64,000 bases of DNA from CAJMGO01 sp900557305 (GTDB taxonomy: Bacteria > Bacillota_I > Bacilli_A > RF39 > UBA660). Below the pieces are notes generated by a model that worked only from the letters and a program-made list of their open reading frames with translations, was not told the origin of the DNA and did not search any database. The translations under genes were made by a program, and so were the position numbers. The number at the start of each line of letters is the position of its first letter. Position 1 is the stretch's first letter. Below are positions 32,968 through 41,316 of the stretch, piece by piece. Where the stretch lies: NCBI GenBank assembly GCA_905212975.1, contig CAJMGO010000001.1, positions 62,001 through 126,000 on the forward strand, in the 5' to 3' direction.

Positions 32968-33414
32968 TATACATTCTACATAAGTGTCATTTAAACATTT
33001 GATACAGCAGCAGCAATTTAAATTCATTGTGAAGAATGAGTTAGTTGCTACATAAGGTATAGTTGCACTTTCTGATACATCAGGATTGTTAGCAAGTACT
33101 CTGAATGTTGCACAATTTCCATCAACTTTTTCTACTCTAAATACTGTTGAACATGTATCTGATGTAGTTCCAACACCACAACTTGTATTATCTTTTGTAG
33201 TTGGCATACTCCAAGGTAGCCCATTTCCGCAACAAGTGTATAACATAATTGGTCTTGTATTGCAACTTAAGCATACAGCACTGTTACCTAAAAATCCTCT
33301 ATCACATGTATCTAAACAACTATCACCACAATTGGCATTTTGTTGAAGAATGCATATAACAGTTAATATTTCAGAAATACAATTTGATTCTGAATTATTA
33401 TCATTGTTACACAT
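32965..33414 (-). CDS. spore coat protein CotY/CotZ family
   Basis: The 149-residue, Cys-rich protein has the CotY/CotZ core: TVFRVEKVDGNCATFRVL near residues 95-112 and a late NLNCCCCIKCLND. It contains about 20 Cys, including a CCCC run. CotY and CotZ form disulfide-linked crystalline layers in the outer spore crust or exosporium. The start at 33414 has GAAGGGGTGG upstream on this strand; the longer frame contains that site. A strong marker that the organism builds spores. Confidence 0.85.
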   Translation of the reverse strand: MCNNDNNSESNCISEILTVICILQQNANCGDSCLDTCDRGFLGNSAVCLSCNTRPIMLYTCCGNGLPWSMPTTKDNTSCGVGTTSDTCSTVFRVEKVDGNCATFRVLANNPDVSESATIPYVATNSFFTMNLNCCCCIKCLNDTYVECI

Positions 33415-33502
33415 ATAATCCACCCCTTCTTTTATTTTCAATATAACATATTCAATATAGAAAAAAAGGTGTGATATAAAAACCTAGTAAAGAAAAAAGA
33501 AG

Positions 33503-33730
33503 TTAAACTTCTTCTGCTTCTTCAACTTTTTCTATTTTTATAGCGTCAGTTGGGCATCCTTCTATAGCGTCTTTAACTTCTTCTTTTTTTTCTTCATTTA
33601 ATTCATCAAAATTATTTTCTATAGCAGATGCAAGACCATCATCATTAAAATCAAATATCTCACTATTTGTAAGACCAACGCATGCTCCACATCCTATACA
33701 TTTATTTTGATCAACTTCTATTTTTTTCAT
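33503..33730 (-). CDS. ferredoxin, single [4Fe-4S]
   Basis: The 75-residue acidic protein has CIGCGAC near residues 11-17 and the late CPTDAI, the Cys pattern of the Bacillus-type one-cluster ferredoxin. It carries electrons for redox enzymes in the cytoplasm. AAAGGAGG lies upstream of the ATG on this strand. The C-terminal tail is Glu-rich. Confidence 0.92.
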   Translation of the reverse strand: MKKIEVDQNKCIGCGACVGLTNSEIFDFNDDGLASAIENNFDELNEEKKEEVKDAIEGCPTDAIKIEKVEEAEEV

Positions 33731-33834
33731 TGTTGTTCCTCCTTTTAAATAATTATAGATAAAAAAATATATAAAAGCAATAAATCAGTTTAAAAAAAAT
33801 GTGATTTGTGGTATTATGTAAATAGGTGATAGCT

Positions 33835-34611
33835 ATGTCTAGAATGGATCGATATTATAAAAATAATACTTATGAAAATAAAAGAAGTAGGATGAATCAA
33901 GAGTTATATAGAAGTATTTATAGTACAGATGAATATTCTAATATTGAAGGTATAGCTACTATGGATAAAACAAATGAAATTGATCTTTCTAAAATAAAAG
34001 GAATGCTTAAAAGCAGAGAAGAATTTAATAGTCAAAAAGAATATAGACAATTATTTAAAAAAGTAGATGAACCTGTTTTAAAAGAGGAAGTTAAGAGTGA
34101 ATCAGATGAAAAAAATTTTGATATTAGAGATATTTTAGAAAAAGTAAAAAATCAGAAACAAGAAGATGAAAAGTATAGAAGCGTAGATAATACTAACTAT
34201 AATTTACTAAAAGAGTTAAAGATTCAGGATAGAAAAAGAGAGATAGAAGAAAATCAAACAGAACTTAAGGAGTTAGTTGATACAATAACTAATACAAAAG
34301 CTTTAAATAAAATGGATGATTCTGAATTGAGTTTAAGTGTTTTTGATGATTTAAAGGCAAGTGAACATACTATTGCTAATAGCAAGTCTATTCAAAAGAT
34401 ATTAGATGAAGCAAAGAATGAATCTAAAACTAATGAAATGAGTAATTCTTTTTATACTAAGAGTTTAAATTTTAGTAAGAAAGATTTACAAGAATATGAA
34501 GATTCAAAAGAAGAAAAAAAGAAAAAAAGAAAGATTAAAATACTTGTAGCGTGTATTTTACTTATTAGTTTATCAGCTATTGCTTTTATGTTATATAAAT
34601 TTATATTTTAA
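33835..34611 (+). CDS. hypothetical protein with C-terminal membrane anchor
   Basis: The 258-residue, highly charged protein is mostly helical and ends with KKKKRKI, then a single membrane helix (about residues 234-255). It has no signal peptide, so the bulk lies in the cytoplasm and the tail sits in the membrane. AGGTGATAGCT precedes the ATG at 33835. No family recognised. An FtsZ-regulator or division-type tail-anchored protein is conceivable but unsupported. Confidence 0.6.
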   Translation: MSRMDRYYKNNTYENKRSRMNQELYRSIYSTDEYSNIEGIATMDKTNEIDLSKIKGMLKSREEFNSQKEYRQLFKKVDEPVLKEEVKSESDEKNFDIRDILEKVKNQKQEDEKYRSVDNTNYNLLKELKIQDRKREIEENQTELKELVDTITNTKALNKMDDSELSLSVFDDLKASEHTIANSKSIQKILDEAKNESKTNEMSNSFYTKSLNFSKKDLQEYEDSKEEKKKKRKIKILVACILLISLSAIAFMLYKFIF

Positions 34612-34634
34612 GATTCATTTAGAATCTTTTTTTT
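34610..34634 (+). terminator. terminator
   Basis: Stem AAGATTC/GAATCTT followed by a T run. Confidence 0.8.
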
Positions 34635-34649
34635 CTAAGGAGGTAAAAT

Positions 34650-35843
34650 ATGCAATATAAAATAGAAAAATTAGATAACTTTGGAAGAGGAATAAGTCAT
34701 ATTAATAATAAGATAGTTTTTATTTCAAATGCGTTGGAAGATGAAGTAGTAGATGCTACAACAACTTATTCAAATAAGAAGTTTGATGAAGCCAAAGTTA
34801 ATGAAATTATTGAAGTATCCAGAATGAGAATAAAACCCATATGCCCTTATTTTGATATATGTGGTGGATGTAATTTACTTCATATGAATTATGATGATCA
34901 ATTAAAATTTAAATATAATAAAGTTAAAGATATAATTTTTAAATACTTGAAAGAAAATATTAAAGTTAATGATGTAATTTATTCTAATCAATTTAATTAT
35001 AGAAATAAAGCCTCTTTTGAGGTTAAAGAAAAATTGTGCTATAAAATGAGAAAGTCAACTAATTTAGTAGATATTAATTATTGTTATTTACTTGATAAGA
35101 ATATAAATGATATTGTTCATGTATTAAATAACCTAAATTTAAAAAATATAAATAATATAACAATAAGAACTGGTGAAGAAGATATTATGGTTATTATAAG
35201 TGGTAATCCTACTCAAGAAATAATTGATGCTTTAAAAGAAAAAGCAAGATCAATTTATGTAAATGATAAACTTGTTTATGGTAGAAGCAATATTGTATCA
35301 AAAATTGGTAATTATGAATTTTTTGTTTCAGATAAATCTTTTTTTCAAGTTAATAAATATAATGTAAAAAATTTATATGATAAAGTTTTAGAATATGCTG
35401 AATTAACTGGTAATGAAAATATACTTGATTTATATTGCGGTACAGGTACTATAGGTATTTATTTAAGTAAGTATGCTAAAAGTGTAATTGGAATAGAAGT
35501 TAATGAACAAGCTATTTTTGATGCAAATGTAAATAAGAATAAAAATAATATAGAAAATATATCTTTTATATGTGATACTACATCTAATATAAATAATATA
35601 GTTAATAATGATTTTGATGTGATTATAGTTGATCCTCCAAGAAGTGGATTAGATAAAAATACAATTAACTTTTTGATAAATAGTAAGGCAAAAAGAGTAG
35701 TTTATGTCTCTTGTGATATTATGACTTTAGTAAGAGATTTAAATATTCTAAAACAAGATTATGATATAAGAGAAATAACTCCTGTAGATATGTTTCCAAA
35801 TACATATCACGTTGAGACTGTTTGTATTTTAGAAAGAAAATAA
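34650..35843 (+). CDS. 23S rRNA uracil-5-methyltransferase, RlmCD/TrmA family
   Basis: The 397-residue protein has an N-terminal TRAM-like part, a [4Fe-4S] motif CPYFDICGGCNLLH near residues 62-75, the SAM loop LDLYCGTGTIG near 267, the DPPRSGLD motif near 329, and the catalytic Cys in VYVSCDIM near 353. It makes 5-methyluridine in 23S rRNA; Firmicutes RlmCD acts at two sites. AAGGAGG precedes the ATG. Confidence 0.92.
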   Translation: MQYKIEKLDNFGRGISHINNKIVFISNALEDEVVDATTTYSNKKFDEAKVNEIIEVSRMRIKPICPYFDICGGCNLLHMNYDDQLKFKYNKVKDIIFKYLKENIKVNDVIYSNQFNYRNKASFEVKEKLCYKMRKSTNLVDINYCYLLDKNINDIVHVLNNLNLKNINNITIRTGEEDIMVIISGNPTQEIIDALKEKARSIYVNDKLVYGRSNIVSKIGNYEFFVSDKSFFQVNKYNVKNLYDKVLEYAELTGNENILDLYCGTGTIGIYLSKYAKSVIGIEVNEQAIFDANVNKNKNNIENISFICDTTSNINNIVNNDFDVIIVDPPRSGLDKNTINFLINSKAKRVVYVSCDIMTLVRDLNILKQDYDIREITPVDMFPNTYHVETVCILERK

Positions 35844-35939
35844 TTTAAATATATTAATTAAGTTGCTAAGTATTAATATGACAATTTGGTCGACTAGAGT
35901 TTATAAGATTAAGTAACTGATCTTATATGCATGCATGCG

Positions 35940-35974
35940 GAGATATACTAATTATTTAGTATATCTCTTTTTTT
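35940..35974 (+). terminator. terminator just before the ORF6N gene
   Basis: Perfect stem AGATATACTA/TAGTATATCT, loop ATTATT, followed by CTTTTTTTTAT. The ribosome site of the next gene follows after three bases, so that gene needs its own promoter or read-through. Confidence 0.8.
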
Positions 35975-35988
35975 ATAAGGAGGAAAAT

Positions 35989-36688
35989 ATGAATGAAATA
36001 TTAGAAAAAGAAAATAAAATTGAAAATATGATTTATGAAATTAGAGGAGTAGAAGTAATGTTAGATTCTGATTTAGCAATGTTGTACGAATGTAAAAATG
36101 GAACTAAAGATATAAATAAAACTGTAAAAAGAAATATTAATAGATTTCCTGAAGATTTTTATTTTCAATTAAGTGAAAAAGAGTTAAATGATTTAAGGTT
36201 CCAAAATGGAACCTTAGAAATAAAAGGACAAGGTCAATTTAGTAAATATTTACCTCATGTATTTACTGAACAAGGAGTAGCAATGCTATCGTCTGTACTA
36301 AAAACTGATATTGCTACTGATATGAGTATTAAAATTATAAGGAATTTTGTATATATGAGAAAATATTTATCAGAAAATAATAATAGATAATTATTCTAAT
36401 AAAGATAAAGAACTTTTCGATATATTAAGAAATATAAATAAAAAAATAATAATTATATCTAAAAATATAGATGAATTATTAGTGAAAAAATATAAATCTC
36501 AATATAAAAATATAGAATTTATAAATACAAATCCATTTCATGATAAATATATTATTTTAGATAGAAGTATCGTATATAGTAGTGGAATGTCTTTAAAAGA
36601 TATAGGGAAAAGTTATAGTTATATAAACCTGGAAAAAGAAGAAATATTTATTCAAGAATTATTAAAAAGACTTAATGATGTGTTATAA
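35989..36688 (+). pseudogene. broken ORF6N-domain gene
   Basis: The first piece (35989-36390, 133 residues) is an ORF6N DNA-binding domain: YEIRGVEVMLDSDLAMLYEC, FPEDFYFQLSEKE, HVFTEQGVAMLSSVL. It stops after NNNR. In another frame the text continues without a break from about 36377 to 36688: IIIDNYSNKDKELF, then NTNPFHDKYIILDRSIVYS and SLKDIGKSYS. That is the usual C-terminal part of long ORF6N proteins. The middle part is missing and the frame is shifted, so one ancestral gene has been broken by deletion plus frameshift. ORF6N proteins derive from phages and often act as anti-repressors. AAGGAGG precedes the start, so the short N-terminal protein may still be made. Confidence 0.8.
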
Positions 36689-36816
36689 TTGGAATGGAAT
36701 AAATATAAATTAAGACTTATTTATCAAAAAAATAAAGATAAATAGAAATTTGTAGAGTGTGTTTTAAGTAATACGTCGAAAAAAATTTAAATGAAGATGA
36801 GGAAGTAGGTGAAAAA

Positions 36817-37671
36817 GTGATAAATAAAATAAAAATAGATGAGGCGTTTGAGTTTTATAATATAGATAAAATATATAAAGAAAAAAGTTATAGATGTGCT
36901 GAAGAGATAAATCAAAATGATGATTATAAAAAATCATTTAACGATGTATATAAAATTTTATATTGTTGTGATTTTTCTAAAATAGAAGAACTATGGCAAA
37001 TAAAAGATGTAAATGAATTATTTGTAAATAACATAAATCCATTTGTAACTAATTTAATGATAATATTGGGTTATGAAACTCATAAAAATAATATGAATAA
37101 ATATGGATTTGATATAAAGCAAGTTGAAATTCATAAAAATAGAGTAAAAGAATGTTTTGAAAATGATTTAATATATAGAAAGCATAATGGTGTAAGAATA
37201 TCACAAATGCTATGGGCTGTGTATTTCATAAAAGTTAGAATTATAGAAATAGGAAGATTGCAATATGAGTATGAATATACAAAAAACAATGTTTCTATAA
37301 TAAAGATTCACATACCAAAGGGTAAAAAATTAAATCTAATGGAAGTCAAAGATTCAATAAAAAAATCAGAAACTGAATTAAAAAGTATATTTAAACTAGA
37401 TGAAACTAAATATATCTGTAATTCTTGGTTATTAAGTAATCAAATTTATAGTATACTTGATAAAAATTCAAATATTTCACTTTTTCATAATTTATTTGAT
37501 ATTAAAGATGGTGAAGACTGTATTGATGATATTATGAATTTTGTGTACGGAATAAATATGTGTAATGATTATAATATATTATCTGAACAGACAATATTAC
37601 AAAGAAAAATAAAGGAAAAAATATTAAAAGGAGAAAAGTTTTATTTAGGATTAGGTGTTTTAAAGAAATAA
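36817..37671 (+). CDS. acyltransferase-like protein (GNAT C-domain type)
   Basis: The 284-residue protein has the pattern of a family of predicted acyltransferases with a GNAT_C-type domain: YEYTKNNVSIIKIHIPKGKK near residues 150-170, then SIKKSETELKSIF and YICNSWLLSNQI near 200-212, followed by NISLFHNLFDI. Its substrate is unknown. The GTG start at 36817 lies five to six bases behind AGGTG. It stands alone, behind the broken ORF6N gene; the next 266 bases hold no gene, only A+T-rich sequence and scraps. Confidence 0.65.
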   Translation: MINKIKIDEAFEFYNIDKIYKEKSYRCAEEINQNDDYKKSFNDVYKILYCCDFSKIEELWQIKDVNELFVNNINPFVTNLMIILGYETHKNNMNKYGFDIKQVEIHKNRVKECFENDLIYRKHNGVRISQMLWAVYFIKVRIIEIGRLQYEYEYTKNNVSIIKIHIPKGKKLNLMEVKDSIKKSETELKSIFKLDETKYICNSWLLSNQIYSILDKNSNISLFHNLFDIKDGEDCIDDIMNFVYGINMCNDYNILSEQTILQRKIKEKILKGEKFYLGLGVLKK

Positions 37672-37937
37672 CTAATATTTAATTATTCTTAGATTGAAAA
37701 AGATTAGAAAAGAAGTTGTTTTATAACGAATATCAAATAGAAAAAGAAAATGATAAAAAATAATATTTATTCTTTTAAAGCAACAATAACTGAATGTTCA
37801 TAATTATATTATTAGTAAACTATACACAATATATTTTATAAAATATATTTTTTTATGTAAACTTTAAAGTCTATGTTTTAAAGTTGTAGAAATTAATAAT
37901 CTCTTTATGATAAAATTATCATATGGGAGAAGTTATT

Positions 37938-38576
37938 ATGAAGGAGAAGTTAAAAAAATATATTAATACTGATTATAAATTTGATAAGTTAGAAATGACT
38001 GGAATAATATGTTTAATTATTGTTATATCCGGTATATTTGGTTTTTTATATGAATTTATATTTTATTATTTTAATGGTGGTATGAAAGAATTTTATTGGA
38101 GAGGTGGTAATTTTTTACCTTGGATTAATATTTATGCTACAGGATCTATTATGATATATATATTTACTTATAGATATAGAAAAAATCCATTTAAAGTTTT
38201 TTTAATTAGTTTTATATCTACTGGAATACTTGAATATTTTTCTGGACTTGGAATGTATATTTTTGGTGATGGTATTAGATGTTGGGATTATAATCAAGAA
38301 ATATTAAATTTTGGTAATATAGATGGTTTTATATGTTTGAGAAGTGTCCTTTTCTTTGGTATATCTTCTTTATTACTTATATATATAATTGTACCATTAT
38401 GCTATTATTTAGCTCGTCATATGAATAGAAAAGTATTTTTAACAATAAGTATTACTTTATGTTCTATTATAATGATTGATGAATTATATAATTTGATTTT
38501 TGCTAGGGTATTTAGTTTACCAAGAGCATCTACTATCTATAAAAAGCTGGGGTTTAAATATGTATACTTTAAATGA
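37938..38576 (+). CDS. CmpB-type membrane protein (annotated as putative ABC permease)
   Basis: The 212-residue protein has five to six membrane helices and the family motif GFLYEFIFYYFNGGMKEFYW near residues 31-50, with WRGGNFLPW, as in PF06541 (putative ABC-transporter type membrane protein). Transport has not been shown for the family. GGGAGAAG precedes the ATG at 37938; the ATG at 37923 is upstream of that site. Its end overlaps the next gene by 17 bases. Confidence 0.7.
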   Translation: MKEKLKKYINTDYKFDKLEMTGIICLIIVISGIFGFLYEFIFYYFNGGMKEFYWRGGNFLPWINIYATGSIMIYIFTYRYRKNPFKVFLISFISTGILEYFSGLGMYIFGDGIRCWDYNQEILNFGNIDGFICLRSVLFFGISSLLLIYIIVPLCYYLARHMNRKVFLTISITLCSIIMIDELYNLIFARVFSLPRASTIYKKLGFKYVYFK

Positions 38577-38922
38577 TATAAATTTTATTTTGGAAAAGTT
38601 ATCTAAATCAAAATTTAGAAGTAGTTTTCATTTAAAAGAAAAAGAATTACTTTATATTAAAAATAAGGGTTTTGATATTATAGAAAAACATGCTTTTGAT
38701 TTTATTGATAAGAGACTAAAACCATGTAATTTAAAAAATGATGGATCTCAAACACCTTATCATGGACATCCTGTATTTGTGGCTCAACATGCTACTGCAA
38801 CATGCTGTAGAGGATGTTTAAATAAATGGTATAAAATTCCAAAAGATAGAAATTTAAATAATGAAGAGGTAAATTTTATTATAAAACTTATAATGAGTTG
38901 GATAAAAAAAGAATATAAATAA
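38560..38922 (+). CDS. DUF4186 family protein
   Basis: The 120-residue protein matches DUF4186 over its length: KFRSSFHLKEKELLYIKNKG, then GSQTPYHGHPVFVAQHATAT and CCRGCLNKWY. The strictly kept His and Cys suggest metal binding; function unknown. I chose the ATG at 38560 for the CTGGGG nearby and for the match to the family start. The overlap with the preceding gene implies coupled translation. Confidence 0.85.
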   Translation: MYTLNDINFILEKLSKSKFRSSFHLKEKELLYIKNKGFDIIEKHAFDFIDKRLKPCNLKNDGSQTPYHGHPVFVAQHATATCCRGCLNKWYKIPKDRNLNNEEVNFIIKLIMSWIKKEYK

Positions 38923-38988
38923 TTTAAAATTTACTTTAGTTTTATTACTTCTTGTTGTATACTAATATTAGAATAGAGGTTGATATTT

Positions 38989-40557
38989 GTGATACTTAGA
39001 AAACCATATGCTTTTTTAATTAAAAATTTTAAAATTATTCATTTTATTTTAAGTGTATTGATGTCAATTATAATATATAAATTTACTAATATATTATCTT
39101 TTTTTAATGAGTATTTAGCATCTAAACCTAGTGTTATAAATAAAAATGTTGCTTTATCTCTTTATCCTAAATCAATTGTAATATATATGGTTATTGTACT
39201 TGTATTTGCTATAATAATAATGAGTTTAATGCAGTGGAAAAAGAAGCCAATAACATTTTATTCATATTTAATATTTACAATAATAGGATCTGGTGCCATA
39301 CTTTTTTATTCTTATAATATTGTTCTAACTCTTGAAGAGGGATTAGTTGCTGTAAAAAATCTTAGAATGGTTAGGGATTTATGTGTTGTTTCGATAATTG
39401 CAGAATCTTTATCTTTAATTATATTAATTGTAAGAGCAATGGGTTTTGATGTAAAAAAATTTGATTTTGGAAAAGAAATGCTTAAAGTAAATGATTCAGA
39501 TAGAGAAGAATTTGAATTTGATGTTTCTTTTGATTCTGATAAATTTAAAAGAAATTTTAGAAGAAATTTAAGGAATATTAAATATACGTATAAAGAAAAT
39601 AAATTATTAATTAATTTAGTACTTGGTGTTGTATTTGCAGTTATATGTGCGATTATATATATAAATATTAATATATATAATAAAAAATATGATGAAAATA
39701 CAACTGTTAGTGTAGATGGATTTACTTTTGGTATTACTTCTAGTTCCTACACTAAGTTTGATAATAGAGGAAATATAATGTCTGATGATAGCAGTTATAT
39801 TATTACTAATTTGAAAATAAAATCAAACATAGATGATTCTAAAAGTATTGATATTAATAATTTTAAATTGTATATTGATAAAAAAGAATATGATATAAGT
39901 AATAATAAAAAATTATTTGATTTAGGTAAAATTTATACTAATCAAAATATTAGTAAAAATTTTGAGTCTTATATATTGATATTTGAAATACCTAATGAAG
40001 AATTAGATAAAAAAATAACTTTATTATATAAAGCTAATAGTGGTAAAAATATTAAATTTAAGATTAGTGCTGAAAACATAGATAAAAAAGATGAGATTAA
40101 TGAATATAAGCTAAATGATACTATTGATTTTAAGGATAGTTTAATAGATGGTACAAAATTAATATTTAATGGGTATGATGTACAAGATAAATTTAAAGTG
40201 GAATATAATTTTTGTATAAACAATAATTGTAATGATAGTTATGAATATATTTATAGAACATTAACTGGTAATTATGATAAGACAATTTTAAAATTAAATT
40301 ACGTATATGAAACTGGATCAAGAAAAATTGATGGGGTTGATAATATATATTCATTGATTAATAAAATGGCAATTATTAATTATAGTATTGGTAATAATAC
40401 ATATACAAATGCTATAGGATTAAAAGAAATAAAGCCAAATAATGTGTTATTAAGTAAAACTTTATTTTTAGAAGTGGATGAAAATATTAAGAATGCAGAT
40501 AGTATTACTATAAGTTTTAGATTAAGAAATAAAGTGTATAATTATAAACTTAAATAA
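38989..40557 (+). CDS. large membrane protein, unknown function
   Basis: The 522-residue protein has four membrane helices in the first 160 residues, a charged cytoplasmic loop, a fifth helix near 205-225 and a C-terminal extracellular beta-rich half of about 300 residues. The second half resembles the DUF4352-like modules of Firmicutes surface proteins only in composition. The GTG at 38989 has GAGGTTGAT upstream. It is separated from the secretion locus by a terminator and a strong promoter, so it is not clearly part of it. Confidence 0.6.
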   Translation: MILRKPYAFLIKNFKIIHFILSVLMSIIIYKFTNILSFFNEYLASKPSVINKNVALSLYPKSIVIYMVIVLVFAIIIMSLMQWKKKPITFYSYLIFTIIGSGAILFYSYNIVLTLEEGLVAVKNLRMVRDLCVVSIIAESLSLIILIVRAMGFDVKKFDFGKEMLKVNDSDREEFEFDVSFDSDKFKRNFRRNLRNIKYTYKENKLLINLVLGVVFAVICAIIYININIYNKKYDENTTVSVDGFTFGITSSSYTKFDNRGNIMSDDSSYIITNLKIKSNIDDSKSIDINNFKLYIDKKEYDISNNKKLFDLGKIYTNQNISKNFESYILIFEIPNEELDKKITLLYKANSGKNIKFKISAENIDKKDEINEYKLNDTIDFKDSLIDGTKLIFNGYDVQDKFKVEYNFCINNNCNDSYEYIYRTLTGNYDKTILKLNYVYETGSRKIDGVDNIYSLINKMAIINYSIGNNTYTNAIGLKEIKPNNVLLSKTLFLEVDENIKNADSITISFRLRNKVYNYKLK

Positions 40558-40561
40558 TTAT

Positions 40562-40585
40562 AGGAAGAGTAAATTCTTCCTTTTT
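40562..40585 (+). terminator. terminator before the secretion locus
   Basis: Stem AGGAAGA/TCTTCCT followed by TTTTTG. Confidence 0.75.
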
Positions 40586-40616
40586 GTGTAAAATAATATA
40601 AACTAGTTATATTTTC

Positions 40617-40646
40617 TTGAAAAAATAAAAAAATATATGCTATAAT
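40617..40646 (+). promoter_or_regulatory. main promoter of the hybrid Tad/T4SS locus
   Basis: TTGAAA at 40617 and an extended -10, TGCTATAAT, ending at 40646; spacer 18 bases. It lies 23 bases before the first gene of the locus. Confidence 0.7.
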
Positions 40647-40669
40647 TTAGAAGATAGTAGGTGGATAAG

Positions 40670-41302
40670 ATGAAAAAATGTTTTACTTATGTATTTATGT
40701 TGTTTTTACTTATTGTGTTACCTATAAAAGTAAATGCTATATGTGATAATTCTAGAAAAACTGAATTACAAAAAATAGCAGCTAATATTACTTATGGTTA
40801 TGATTATATAAAAGAAAATGATACATTTAATATAACTATAACTAATTTAAATCCAAATATTTATATTGATGATAATGGTAAAATATATAAATATGCTAAT
40901 TCTAATGAATTAACTATTGGGGGATATAAACCAGGAGATAATATAAGATTATATGTATATGACACTGAATATTGTAATGCTTCAGCACTTAATATTCTAT
41001 ATATAAATTTACCAGTAAAAAATAAATATTATGGTACAGAAATTTGTTCAGATACTCAGGAATATAATTTGTGTCAAATGTGGACAAATAATAATTTAAC
41101 AGAAAAAGAAATGAGAGAAAAAATTGATAATTATAAACGTATCGATAATGTAGATGATAAAACAGAACAAATTGAGGCAAAGAATTATGCATTAGAATTA
41201 TTAATTGATATATATATAAAATATTATTTTATTATATTGCCATTGATAATAATAATATGTGTATTTTCTATATATAAATTATCTAAAAAAACAAGCTTGT
41301 AG
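40670..41302 (+). CDS. surface protein with signal peptide and C-terminal membrane helix
   Basis: The 210-residue protein has a signal peptide (MKKCFTYVFMLFLLIVLPIK, cleavage after VNA), an extracellular part of about 145 residues with five Cys, and a membrane helix near 180-203 with a short basic tail inside. I chose the ATG at 40670, which AGGTGGA precedes. It is the first gene of the secretion locus and starts 23 bases behind its promoter. A role as anchored partner of the next, secreted protein is inferred from position only. Confidence 0.7.
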   Translation: MKKCFTYVFMLFLLIVLPIKVNAICDNSRKTELQKIAANITYGYDYIKENDTFNITITNLNPNIYIDDNGKIYKYANSNELTIGGYKPGDNIRLYVYDTEYCNASALNILYINLPVKNKYYGTEICSDTQEYNLCQMWTNNNLTEKEMREKIDNYKRIDNVDDKTEQIEAKNYALELLIDIYIKYYFIILPLIIIICVFSIYKLSKKTSL

Positions 41303-41316
41303 GAGGTAGTAATTGT

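Noticed and set aside
37672..37937. Gap with short A/T palindromes and a KLFYNEYQIEKEN-like scrap
   Set aside because: No start, no ribosome site and no motif; treated as ordinary A+T-rich spacer or decay.
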